A stretch of DNA of 64,000 bases, taken from the NCBI GenBank assembly GCA_965220665.1, contig CBDCQQ010000004.1:930001-994000 (forward strand), written 5' to 3'. This stretch comes from JAJDZL01 sp965220665. Its GTDB lineage: Bacteria; Pseudomonadota; Gammaproteobacteria; Arenicellales; JAJDZL01. The notes under the pieces are model-generated. The model searched no databases and was not told the DNA's origin. It worked only from the letters and a program-made list of their open reading frames with translations. How positions within the stretch are numbered: position 1 is the stretch's first letter; every line of letters begins with the position of its first letter. The position numbers and the translations under genes are program-made. This document shows, one piece after another, positions 1-8,279 of this stretch.

Positions 1-723
1 TGGGTCCTTACTCAGACAGACAAAGAATTTCCACGGCGCGTAATCAACCGCTTGAATGGCAAAGCTGCACCGGTGCTGTATGGGTGTGGCGAAATAGATT
101 TATTGAATACCGGAGGTCTGGCAGTTATTGGTTCCCGCAATGCCAGCACAGAAGATTTATCTTATTCGAAAATGATCGGTAATAAAGCTGCAAATGAAAA
201 AATTACGATTGTTTCCGGCGGTGCCCGCGGTGTAGATGAATCATGTATGCTTGGAGCGGCCGACGCAGGCGGCAAAGTAATTGGGGTATTGACAGACAGT
301 TTATTTAAAACTGCGATGAGCAGCAAATGGCGTACAGGCTTGATGGAAAACCGTATCGCGTTGGTTTCACCATTTTACCCGGAGGCAGGATTTAACGTAG
401 GCAATGCCATGCAACGCAACAAATACATCTATTGTCTGGCACAAAGCGCATTAGTGGTCCATTGTGGAACCAAGGGTGGCACCCTGAATGGCGCAAAGAA
501 CAATCTCAAGACCAAATGGGTTCCACTATGGGTAAAACCTACAAATGATCGTTATGCAGCCAATGAACAACTGGTTCAAAATGGCGGCCATTGGGTTGCT
601 TCTGATATTGAGGATCTTCAGGTTTCAGATCTCATTCAAAAGCAACGCTCACCTCAAGACAGCAGCATTTCTTCCATTGCCGAGCAAGGGGTAATGAATT
701 TGGGACCCCCACTGACATTTTGA
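1..723 (+). CDS. DprA/Smf-like Rossmann-fold protein, 5' end missing
   Basis: The reading frame is open from the first base, so the gene begins left of the window; a TTG at 52 is only an internal codon. The text before it (LTQTDKEFPRRV) resembles the start of the DprA core. Seen in order: PVLYGCGE, GSRNAS, SGGARGVD (DprA consensus SGxARGID) and TKGGTLNGA, where DprA usually has a GS-L-TA loop. DprA loads RecA onto incoming single-stranded DNA; many DprA-like paralogues lie in defence islands, and the divergent fourth motif suggests a paralogue rather than the housekeeping copy. The last 30 residues look unrelated to the family, so the C-terminus may be replaced or truncated. Neighbours (a DUF4143 ATPase, a toxin-antitoxin relic) support an accessory setting. 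Confidence 0.75.
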   Translation, partial: WVLTQTDKEFPRRVINRLNGKAAPVLYGCGEIDLLNTGGLAVIGSRNASTEDLSYSKMIGNKAANEKITIVSGGARGVDESCMLGAADAGGKVIGVLTDSLFKTAMSSKWRTGLMENRIALVSPFYPEAGFNVGNAMQRNKYIYCLAQSALVVHCGTKGGTLNGAKNNLKTKWVPLWVKPTNDRYAANEQLVQNGGHWVASDIEDLQVSDLIQKQRSPQDSSISSIAEQGVMNLGPPLTF

Positions 724-1163
724 CAGAGACCAATTGCGCGCCATTCAAAACCTAACAAGACTGGAAAGACCAGTTAGGATTAGCGATCAAATCAATCGCT
801 GCATCGGGAGTTGGCACTTTGTGAATGATAGCGCCGGGACATTTGTCCTCAACTCAGACTCATGATTCAACTGCATACACACCAACATCAGATTAAGTGT
901 AGAACTAAGATACACGTACTGGTGGCATTCAGAAATTTTCCACTTCGTAATAGTTAAATTGGCATACATTACCGGAATAAATACCTCCGAGAATTGATCA
1001 TTCTGTTCCAGTACAGAGTGGGATTACAACTTTGTGTTGAAAATACTTCTCACTGTACGGGGAGATTGAATCCTCAATGGACGTTTAGTGTTCCCGGCCT
1101 ATTATCGGTTGAACAATCGCTATCTTTGCTCATTCAACTCACCTGACAGATTTGGAAGAATAT
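724..1163. other. 440 bp with no recognisable gene
   Basis: AT-rich spacer. A 60-codon minus-strand ORF (787-969) has no family resemblance or ribosome binding site that I can see and is treated as chance. Confidence 0.5.
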
Positions 1164-2312
1164 TTACAGGTCAGTGAGCAATCTCGATGCTGTAATCGCG
1201 TGGATTTTTTTGTGCAGCGGAAAGCTTTTTTCACCCGCATGAATAACATCAATCCGCTTCAACTGAAGATCTTCAAGTGCTGCGCGCATTGAGGGAGTGA
1301 TGGTTGGTTGAGATGTTCGCTTTATCTCGAAACCTCGAAGCTCACCATCGTGGTGAACAACCAGATCAATCTCTGCTCCGGTGTGTGTCGCCCAGAAGTA
1401 GCACCGATGCCGTTCTATTTGAAACGCGTTGATGATATGTTCAATCATAACACCTTCCCAAGAGGCTCCTACTTTTGGATGCCGTTCCAAGGCTTTGTAA
1501 TCAGTAATATCGAGCAGTCGATGCAATATTCCAGAATCACGAACATATACCTTCGGGGATTTCACCTGGCGTTTGAAGACGTTGGCTTTCCATGGCCGCA
1601 GACTCCTTAACATGAATGTCCCCTCGAGTATGTCGAGATATCGTGCCACTGTCGTGTGTGACACACCAAATGCGCGGCCGATTTCAGAACCGTTCCACAC
1701 CTGGCCATGATAGTGTGCCAGCATTGTCCAGAATCGTTCAAGTGTGATTCCAGAAATCGTAACTCCAAACTGAGGGAGATCGCGTTCGAGAAAGCTTCGA
1801 ATGAAGTTTCCTCGCCATTGATAACTCTTTGAAAAACTAGGTGCGGTAAACGATCTGGGGAATCCTCCTTTTATCCATATATTGTCCAGTTCATTCTCAC
1901 CGACCTCGGATAACAGCAAACCTGGAAGTTCATAGTAGGCGATCCGTCCCGCGAGCGATTCACTACTTTGTTTCAGTAGGACAGTTGACGCACTTCCGAG
2001 GATTAGAAACTTTGCGTAATTTGGAATTCGGTCTGCAAGTACTCTCAATGTAGGAAATATCTCTGGCCTTCTTTGAATCTCGTCAAGTATGATGAGTCCT
2101 TGTAATGGAGATAGTGTAAGTTCCGCATCAGACAGACGCGCCAAGTCAGCAGTAGATTCAAGGTCAAAGTGATGTGTCTCGCCTGACCACTTCTGTGCAA
2201 TCTCTCTGGCAAGAGTGGTTTTGCCGACTTGTCGTGCCCCTAGAAGCGCGACTACAGGGTAGTCTTCAAGGAGGTTGGAAATCTTACTTTCGTGAATACT
2301 GCGCTCAATCAT
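1164..2312 (-). CDS. AAA ATPase with DUF4143 (PD-(D/E)XK-like) C-terminus
   Basis: Mobile-associated ATPase of the AAA_14/DUF4143 family; the cellular role of these proteins is not established. An N-terminal P-loop domain shows Walker A GARQVGKTTL, Walker B LIILDEIQRRPE and a sensor-like ILGSAS. The C-terminal DUF4143 part ends with TGAEIDLVV followed by FEIKRT, the D...ExK spacing of a PD-(D/E)XK nuclease fold. I place the start at the ATG giving MIERSIHESK, the usual beginning of the family; a TTG 18 bases upstream (2330) is also possible. The gene stands alone on the minus strand. A perfect inverted repeat lies directly upstream and could be its operator. Confidence 0.8.
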   Translation of the reverse strand: MIERSIHESKISNLLEDYPVVALLGARQVGKTTLAREIAQKWSGETHHFDLESTADLARLSDAELTLSPLQGLIILDEIQRRPEIFPTLRVLADRIPNYAKFLILGSASTVLLKQSSESLAGRIAYYELPGLLLSEVGENELDNIWIKGGFPRSFTAPSFSKSYQWRGNFIRSFLERDLPQFGVTISGITLERFWTMLAHYHGQVWNGSEIGRAFGVSHTTVARYLDILEGTFMLRSLRPWKANVFKRQVKSPKVYVRDSGILHRLLDITDYKALERHPKVGASWEGVMIEHIINAFQIERHRCYFWATHTGAEIDLVVHHDGELRGFEIKRTSQPTITPSMRAALEDLQLKRIDVIHAGEKSFPLHKKIHAITASRLLTDL

Positions 2313-2329
2313 TTGGTCAGCATTGTACA

Positions 2330-2362
2330 ATGAAATATGAACGCATAACGTTCATATTTCAT
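2330..2362. promoter_or_regulatory. 14-bp perfect inverted repeat upstream of the DUF4143 ATPase
   Basis: Arms at 2330-2343 and 2349-2362 are exact reverse complements (atgaaatatgaacg / cgttcatatttcat) around a 5-base spacer. The position, 18 bases ahead of the ATG and overlapping the alternative TTG start, suits a repressor site or autoregulatory operator. No T-tract follows, so a terminator is unlikely. The function is inferred. Confidence 0.5.
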
Positions 2363-2640
2363 GTTGTCAGATCATCAACGCAAGTGTAATATTTAATCAA
2401 AGATTTACATCGAGCAATCTTCATGATGGTGGCATTCATTGTCGGACTATGCCAGTCTCAACGAGTATCTGATTGGAAAACCAAACGCCACAAACTTGCG
2501 CCTCCAGAAATAGGTGCCACCATGACCTCCATCGCCACTCAATGATTATTTGCAGCAGCCTCTAGGTTGGAACAAATCCAGCATCTGGCCTCGTTTCGGT
2601 TTGATCTAACGCACCACCACCCATAATTTCTGACCTATCT

Positions 2641-2964
2641 ATGTGCAATAAAACATATTTTTCGCTAAAATCCAAGCCAATAGGTAACTACTCGATAGGT
2701 TTGAGCAAGCAGTCCGGTAATGAGTGCTGGCCTTTAGTATTCGAGATAAATGGAGAGCAGGCAGAGGAATCCAAAAACAAAGCGAAAGTCAAGGCAGATA
2801 CCATGAATCAGGATGTCGATGAGCGTATTGATTCAATTTCCAATGAGTGGCCATACGACTTTAAATCCATGCTGAATATTGCTCCGCTTCAAGGCATTGA
2901 CTTTGATCGGCCGAGTGATTTAGGAAGGGGCGTTGACCTCTTATGTCATATCCGAGTTCCGTAA
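2641..2964 (+). pseudogene. Phd-type antitoxin relic (C-terminal part recognisable)
   Basis: Only the C-terminal third looks genuine: from about residue 73 the pattern FKSMLNIAPLQGIDFDRP ending GRGVDL matches the toxin-neutralising tail of Phd/YefM antitoxins, which typically end near ...R-V/E-L just before the toxin start. Here the expected stop is lost and the frame runs on into the toxin. The first 70 residues do not show the DNA-binding fold. Together with the next entry this is a decayed type II toxin-antitoxin pair. Confidence 0.5.
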
Positions 2965-3166
2965 GCAAAATAGATGCGATACAAATGTCGCTAGATGGTA
3001 CGAAACAGTTGAATCAGATGAACTTTTTCTTAGCGTGTCGGTAATGGGTGAAATTCGTAAAGGTGTCGAAAATATGAGAGAACGAGGCCCTCGTCAAGCA
3101 CTGCATTTGGAGATTTGGCGTGAGCAACTCGCAAAGAGGACTGTAAGAAAGCACTCCGTAAAATGA
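2933..3166 (+). pseudogene. VapC-type PIN toxin relic
   Basis: After the start the sequence reads YVISEFRK, then NVARWYETV, DELFLSVSVMGEIRKGVE and QALHLEIW. This is the first half of a VapC PIN RNase, normally beginning LLDTNVISELRK. The catalytic first aspartate of the DTNVISE motif is replaced (TSYVISE), and the frame ends at 77 residues instead of about 135, losing the later acidic residues. It overlaps the antitoxin relic, as vapBC/phd-vapC pairs usually do. Judged inactive. Confidence 0.65.
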
Positions 3167-3291
3167 TATGCCCGATTCAAGCAGTTTGTACAATCGGCGA
3201 CGAATTGCGAAACTTCAATTAGATAAAGCAAATCGAATGTCTTTAAACCGTAAAATTGAATTAGAGTGCTGAAATTGACCGGAGATGTAAT

Positions 3292-4026
3292 TTGAAATCG
3301 GAGGGTAAAGTTGCACTGGTCACTGGCAGTAGTCAGCGAATTGGTGCTGCAGTTGCCAGAGAACTACACTCTCAAGGTTTGACTGTTGCTATTCACTATC
3401 GAAGTTCAGAATTCCAGGCAATGGAACTAACTCAGGAATTGAATGGCATACGAGCGAATTCCGCGGTTGAGTTTCAGGCGGACCTTTTCGAGTTCGATCA
3501 AATTCTAGAATTGGGCAATCAGTTTACCCAGTCATTCGGTCGTCTGGATGTGTTAGTCAACAACGCATCAGAATTTCAGCCAAACGCGATTGGTGATACA
3601 TCAACCGAATCATTCGACAGTATGTTTGGAATTCATGTCAAAGCGCCTTACTTCCTCGTCCAGTCGGTATTACCTGTACTACGAAAGGTGAAAGGATGCG
3701 TTGTGAATGTAACGGATATTTACGCCAGTTATCCGTTGCAGGATTATTCCCTATACTGTGCCAGCAAGGCAGCACTTGAAGCTCTGACAAAAGCAATGGC
3801 TCTTGAACTCGCACCGGAGGTTCGGGTCAATGCGGTCGCGCCAGGCGCAATTCTATGGGCGGAAGGTGAGACAGTCGCTCAGGAAGTCCTTTCCAAAACA
3901 CCGTTGGGTCGAATTGGAACCGTAAATGAGTTGGCTGCAGCGGTGAGATACCTCGCGCTTGAAGCGACGTTTACAACCGGGCAGACACTGACAGTGGACG
4001 GTGGGCGAGTGATTACCACATCCTGA
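3292..4026 (+). CDS. Pteridine reductase-like short-chain dehydrogenase (FolM type)
   Basis: An NADPH-dependent SDR of 244 residues. It has the glycine-rich cofactor motif in the pteridine-reductase form TGSSQRIG (residues 11-18, TGxxxRxG), VNNAS, catalytic YCASK and the C-terminal TVDGG seen in classical SDRs. Such enzymes reduce dihydrobiopterin or dihydrofolate in the cytoplasm. The start is a TTG with a GGAG about ten bases upstream. The gene converges with folB, two bases beyond its stop, which fits a pterin/folate role, as FolM and FolB are often neighbours in gammaproteobacteria. Confidence 0.85.
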   Translation: MKSEGKVALVTGSSQRIGAAVARELHSQGLTVAIHYRSSEFQAMELTQELNGIRANSAVEFQADLFEFDQILELGNQFTQSFGRLDVLVNNASEFQPNAIGDTSTESFDSMFGIHVKAPYFLVQSVLPVLRKVKGCVVNVTDIYASYPLQDYSLYCASKAALEALTKAMALELAPEVRVNAVAPGAILWAEGETVAQEVLSKTPLGRIGTVNELAAAVRYLALEATFTTGQTLTVDGGRVITTS

Positions 4027-4028
4027 GT

Positions 4029-4397
4029 TCAGTTCGTTGAAGCAGATTTGGTACCGCGTTCAATTATGACGCCCACATTGCTGGCTTTTTCAACCGCTCG
4101 TGGTTTGCTGATCTTGACCTGACACCATGTTGCTGCAAACTCTTCAAGGATGATGGTCGCAATGCTTTCTGCGACTGATTCAATCAAATTGAAATGTGAA
4201 TCAGCAACAAAATCATGAATTCGCGTGGCGACATCTTTATAACTGATTGCATCTTCAATTGAATCGCTCTGGGCGGCCTGGTGAATATCGCATCCCAATT
4301 GAATGTCGACTATGAGATTCTGCTTAATACGGCACTCCCACTCCCATACTCCAATGCTGGCAGCAACTTTCAGGTTTTCGACAAAGACTATATCCAA
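4029..4397 (-). CDS. folB: Dihydroneopterin aldolase
   Basis: A folate-pathway enzyme that cleaves 7,8-dihydroneopterin to 6-hydroxymethyl-dihydropterin and glycolaldehyde. The 122-residue length is normal. It shows the family start IVFVENLKV, the SYKDVATRI segment, NLIESVAESIA and the signature KISKPRAVEKASNVGVIIER containing the conserved lysine and the substrate-binding region. The start is a TTG. In related genomes folB lies beside plsY and tsaD; here about 2.1 kb of foreign-looking genes separate it from plsY. Confidence 0.93.
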   Translation of the reverse strand: MDIVFVENLKVAASIGVWEWECRIKQNLIVDIQLGCDIHQAAQSDSIEDAISYKDVATRIHDFVADSHFNLIESVAESIATIILEEFAATWCQVKISKPRAVEKASNVGVIIERGTKSASTN

Positions 4398-4550
4398 CGC
4401 AGACTACAATTCGATTAATGCTTGTTCAGTCAAATCAATTTCTTATATCCGAACTGATTGACTCAGTGAATATGGAATTCTTTACCTAGAATATGTATCA
4501 ACTTAGATCTCACGTAACTTATCACTTGATTCAAATTGCCTAAAATTCAG

Positions 4551-5030
4551 TCAAGAATTAAACCTTACAATTTGTTGTGAGAACAAGTCGATAAGCTTAT
4601 CTCGTACCCCGCGTATTTTGCCTGGAGTGAAACTGCTGTCGAACCCGCGAATTAATGCGTGAGCATCATCCCAAGGTTTGGGTGGTTCTTTGTCTCGAAC
4701 AATTGGGTCAGGCCAAATTTCGAATGCTCGCTCCAATTTGCTATTGAATGGGATATTTCTTATTTCGCTGGCCTTTGCAACAGAAAATCCGTATGGATTT
4801 CGGTCGGCGTGTGGATTAGCGATTTCCTCTGCTTTATCTTTTAGCGTGCAATAAATTTCAGGTAGAAGTTGACATCGGTCAACCGAAGAACCATCCTTTC
4901 CCTCCTTTGCCAAAAGTTCATCAACCGGAAATGCAGAAGGTTTTAGCTTCCCGTCTTTTATCATCTGAGGATAGAGTAGCAGGCGCGCTATTTCTTCACT
5001 GTCATCAACTCTATCCGGTCTGCGGCTCAC
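4551..5030 (-). CDS. Unknown protein, third gene of an inserted three-gene operon
   Basis: 159 residues, acidic-to-neutral, with no signal peptide or membrane span and no family I recognise. It begins MSRRPDRVDDSEEIARLL and contains the charged stretch RNPYGFSVAKASEI and a C-terminal KIRGVRDKLIDLFSQQIV helix-like segment. The start lies six bases after the stop of the upstream gene, so it is probably co-transcribed and translationally coupled. I cannot assign a function. Confidence 0.7.
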   Translation of the reverse strand: MSRRPDRVDDSEEIARLLLYPQMIKDGKLKPSAFPVDELLAKEGKDGSSVDRCQLLPEIYCTLKDKAEEIANPHADRNPYGFSVAKASEIRNIPFNSKLERAFEIWPDPIVRDKEPPKPWDDAHALIRGFDSSFTPGKIRGVRDKLIDLFSQQIVRFNS

Positions 5031-5036
5031 GGAAAT

Positions 5037-5543
5037 TTATAGGTGTTCTCTTAATGCTGCTATTGCTCTATACAATCTTATAGGGGTACTGTAATCGTTC
5101 CAAGTCAAATCATCATATTCAGATTTGCTTGGGTCAATGTCATTTCTAACGTGGTATGAAAGTTCTCTTTTACCTCTCACTCCAATATCAACGTAGCCAG
5201 CCTCTGACTGATGGCTAAACGTAAATTCACCGTATTCGTCAACACATATGTCTGGAATAAACTCTGCTTCAAAAAGTCCGCTTCTGGCAAGGAGAATCGC
5301 CTCTGCAAAGGCTGAGTACAATTGACTGTAGTCTAATTCTTTCCAAGTAGAATAGGCGAAATTAAAATTCCAACGTACTTCATCGACAAGTGCTTGAGTT
5401 TGCGAAGAATCAAGGTTCGGCGTAGTCACAGTTGTTTTGTCTGAATAATTTGTGAATCTTCTCAAAGGTTGAATTGCATTTTTGTTAAATGACGGAAATT
5501 TTGCAGAGTCTTGAAATTCAACTATAGTGGTAGCATACATCAA
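5037..5543 (-). CDS. Unknown protein, second gene of an inserted three-gene operon
   Basis: 168 residues, soluble, with many aromatic residues and no recognised domain. Its start codon overlaps the stop of the upstream TIGR04255-like gene by four bases (ATGA), a sign of translational coupling. Notable segments are TPNLDSSQTQALVDEVRWNF and YGEFTFSHQSEAGYVDIGVR, which read as beta-rich. The pair TIGR04255-like plus this protein may form a complex; that is inference from the overlap. Confidence 0.7.
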   Translation of the reverse strand: MMYATTIVEFQDSAKFPSFNKNAIQPLRRFTNYSDKTTVTTPNLDSSQTQALVDEVRWNFNFAYSTWKELDYSQLYSAFAEAILLARSGLFEAEFIPDICVDEYGEFTFSHQSEAGYVDIGVRGKRELSYHVRNDIDPSKSEYDDLTWNDYSTPIRLYRAIAALREHL

Positions 5544-6355
5544 TCTGGCGCCTTCAAACGCATGCGAATTAACAGATTATCGATGAGAATCTGCTTAAGT
5601 AGTTCTTTGTTTTTGTCATGAAACTTAGAAAAAATTTGTTCGATACCAAGAGGGTCTTGGTTGCCATTCGCAATGTCATTGACACTCATTTGCCTTGAGA
5701 ATCTTTGAGAATGTAGATTACAAATACTCGCTACCACCCTCTCATTTTCAATTCCACTTTTTGCATCTACACGCACCAAAATTTGGTTTGAAACATCGGT
5801 ACTATCAAACCAACCTTGACTAATGTCCCATCTAGGGTCTGAATGATGTACCATTTTTTGAGGCACAAATGAACTATCTTTAAATAGATTCCTTGCTAAT
5901 AGTGCATCTTCAGATTTGTTTGCGTAAAAAGTGTCGGTGACACTGTAATCAACAGAAAGAATCGGTTTGTAATCATCGACACAATTTAGTAGTGCATTAA
6001 GTCGTTGCTTTGCGTCAGGCCATACTTTCTCCCAGGTCGAATATTTTCGGCAAGAAACCATAACCAGATTATCTTGAAAATTTCCAACCCAAATTGGTTG
6101 GCCGTCAGTATCAAAATACATCAATTCCTTTGCAAGGGGAGGAATTGCCGTTGAAACTTGACCGTGATTCGGAGTAACTTGAATTTGGACTCCTGGCACA
6201 TCATTGATTGCCGGAAATAACTTTTTTAAATTTTCAGTTCTTTCATCGAATCGACTGATGTCAGAAGCCTGAATCGGAATACCCAAACGCACACTGAAGT
6301 TTACAACTTCAATTGCATGTGTCTCAGCATAAAGTTTGATACTGTTAATGTTCAC
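5540..6355 (-). CDS. TIGR04255-like protein, first gene of an inserted three-gene operon
   Basis: 271 residues. The middle (QPIWVGNFQDNLVMVSCRKY, then STWEKVWPDAKQRLNALL, and LSVDYSVTDTFYA) follows the layout of the sporadically distributed TIGR04255 family: a beta-hairpin, a Y-x-x-W/T-W segment, a helix, then a strand pair. The resemblance is moderate, so the family name is tentative, and the function of that family is unknown. It leads a tightly packed operon lying between folB and plsY, where related genomes have nothing, and the DNA is more AT-rich than its neighbours. It looks like a small horizontally acquired cassette. Confidence 0.6.
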   Translation of the reverse strand: MNINSIKLYAETHAIEVVNFSVRLGIPIQASDISRFDERTENLKKLFPAINDVPGVQIQVTPNHGQVSTAIPPLAKELMYFDTDGQPIWVGNFQDNLVMVSCRKYSTWEKVWPDAKQRLNALLNCVDDYKPILSVDYSVTDTFYANKSEDALLARNLFKDSSFVPQKMVHHSDPRWDISQGWFDSTDVSNQILVRVDAKSGIENERVVASICNLHSQRFSRQMSVNDIANGNQDPLGIEQIFSKFHDKNKELLKQILIDNLLIRMRLKAPD

Positions 6356-6561
6356 AGCCGCAAAATCAATTCAGATGACAACTCGAATTTTACTGAACTT
6401 TCTTACAAGCAAGGAAATTTGTGAAACCATATTGATTTGTCGCCTATCAGCCTCTCGCTACTATTCCCTGATTTTGCGAAGAATATTTTGTCCGACCTTC
6501 TATTGAATAAGCCAAATTCTTCGTTAAAATTGTTTGCATCGAACCTGTCAATTGGCCCTTA

Positions 6562-7170
6562 TTGGTAAAACATGTTGTGACCATTCTGATTTTTGCAATT
6601 TTCGCCTACCTACTTGGATCAGTGTCGAGTGCGATTGTAGTTTCGAAACTGCTTCAACTGCCTGACCCACGAGTAGAAGGCTCCGGAAATCCGGGAACAA
6701 CCAACGTGTTACGTCTGAGTGGTAAACTACCTGCAGCACTCACGCTGTTCGGCGATCTTGCCAAGGGGACGATACCCGTTCTCATTGCCCGGATGATCAC
6801 TGATGATTTGTTGGTGATCAGTACCGCAGTTCTCATGTCATTCCTAGGGCATCTGTATCCGATTTACTTCAAATTCAAGGGTGGAAAGGGAGTCGCTACT
6901 GCGCTCGGTGCATATTTGGGTCTCGGCATGCCCGTTTTTGTGGGAGTGGGAGGAGTTTGGCTTGTTGTTGCATTGATATGGCGCTATGCATCCTTATCCG
7001 CAATTATTGCAATGTTGCTAGCGCCTGCATTCGCCTGGTATTTTTATCAGAACTCATGGTTAACGGCTACCTGTATTCTGATTTTTCTGTTTATTGTCAT
7101 TCGACATCGAACGAATATTCAGCGATTGATGGCAGGTGAAGAAAGCAAGATCCGTCTCAATATCGGCTAA
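6562..7170 (+). CDS. plsY: Acyl-phosphate glycerol-3-phosphate acyltransferase PlsY
   Basis: An inner-membrane enzyme that transfers an acyl group from acyl-phosphate to glycerol-3-phosphate, the first step of phospholipid synthesis. 202 residues with about five hydrophobic spans. The three cytoplasmic motifs are visible: GSGNPGTTNVLR (about 35-46), GHLYPIYFKFKGGKGVATALG region (about 96-116) and the C-terminal RHRTNIQRLMAGEE. The first in-frame start is a TTG; a GTG five codons later is also possible. It converges with tsaD, as in many gammaproteobacteria. Confidence 0.95.
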   Translation: MVKHVVTILIFAIFAYLLGSVSSAIVVSKLLQLPDPRVEGSGNPGTTNVLRLSGKLPAALTLFGDLAKGTIPVLIARMITDDLLVISTAVLMSFLGHLYPIYFKFKGGKGVATALGAYLGLGMPVFVGVGGVWLVVALIWRYASLSAIIAMLLAPAFAWYFYQNSWLTATCILIFLFIVIRHRTNIQRLMAGEESKIRLNIG

Positions 7171-7205
7171 GGCAGAATCGTAAGTTGAACAAAAAAGTGG
7201 CGAGT

Positions 7206-8237
7206 TCAAACCATTGCTTCGGAATGAATGGGCTCAAGACTCTCTAGAGACCATCGCGGATACACTGCATAGTTCAATTCTTCGCTGAATCCAGCCTTTA
7301 ACCGCAAAAAACCCGCATAAGCAATCATCGCTCCGTTGTCGGTACAAAGTTCTAACGAAGGAAAGTATGCTTTGACCTGCAATTGCTTTGAGAGCTCAGC
7401 AATTCGATCCCGCAGCAACTTGTTCGCACCTACACCTCCGGCAATAATCACTTCAGAATAGCCAGTTTGCTTAAGCCCGCGTTTCAATTTGACGACCAGA
7501 GCATCAATTGCAGCATCCTGGAACGCGTATGCGAGATCACTTCGAACCCGATCGTCAAGTTTAAGTTTGTCCACCGTCTGAATGGCGAATGTTTTTAGCC
7601 CTGAGAAACTAAAATCCAGTGAGTCATGACCAGACATGGGCCTTGGGAACTTGAAACGGCCTGGCTGACCCTCTGTGGCACACCTTTCAATGCTTGGCCC
7701 GCCAGGATAGGAAAGGCCCAGAACTGAGGCAAACTTGTCGAATGCCTCACCCACTGCATCGTCGCGGGTCTCGCCCAGCAAACTGTATCTGCCAAGCGAT
7801 TGCACGTCAACAAGCATGGTGTGACCACCAGAGACAAGTAGTGAAAGAAAGGGAAACTCTGGGGTTTCGTTTTCCAACATTGGCGAGAGCAGGTGACCTT
7901 CCATATGATGCACACCAATTGCTGGAATTTTTAGTGCCAGAGAAAGTGACCTTCCAATTGTGGCACCGACCAGTAACGCGCCTACCAATCCAGGTCCTGC
8001 GGTATAAGCGATCGCGTCAATATCACCCTTTTGAAGCTTTGTCTCTTCAAGCACCGATTTGATTAGTGGCATAACCTTTCTTATGTGATCGCGTGCCGCT
8101 AGTTCGGGTACAACACCCCCATAAATCTTGTGAATATCGATTTGCGATGAAAATCGGTTAATCAACAGACCCTGATTTGAGTCGTAAATTGCGACGCCGG
8201 TGTCGTCACAGGAAGTTTCAATACCCAACACCTTCAT
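7206..8237 (-). CDS. tsaD: tRNA N6-threonylcarbamoyladenosine transferase subunit TsaD
   Basis: Transfers the threonylcarbamoyl group from TC-AMP to A37 of ANN-decoding tRNAs, acting with TsaB and TsaE in the cytoplasm. The Kae1/Gcp signature is present: GIETSCDDTGVA at the N-terminus, the metal-binding HHMEGH, LVSGGHTMLV, the phosphate-binding SYPGGPSIERCA, FSFSGLKTF and GGVGANKLLRDR, and a terminal CTDNGAMIAYAG. Length 343 residues is normal. rpsU, its usual divergent neighbour, is absent here. Confidence 0.97.
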   Translation of the reverse strand: MKVLGIETSCDDTGVAIYDSNQGLLINRFSSQIDIHKIYGGVVPELAARDHIRKVMPLIKSVLEETKLQKGDIDAIAYTAGPGLVGALLVGATIGRSLSLALKIPAIGVHHMEGHLLSPMLENETPEFPFLSLLVSGGHTMLVDVQSLGRYSLLGETRDDAVGEAFDKFASVLGLSYPGGPSIERCATEGQPGRFKFPRPMSGHDSLDFSFSGLKTFAIQTVDKLKLDDRVRSDLAYAFQDAAIDALVVKLKRGLKQTGYSEVIIAGGVGANKLLRDRIAELSKQLQVKAYFPSLELCTDNGAMIAYAGFLRLKAGFSEELNYAVYPRWSLESLEPIHSEAMV

Positions 8238-8279
8238 CGTTAATCAAGACAACTTTGCTGATTCTCTAATGAGGAAGAG

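Noticed and set aside
787..969. 60-codon minus-strand ORF
   Set aside because: No family resemblance, no ribosome binding site and no neighbours supporting it.
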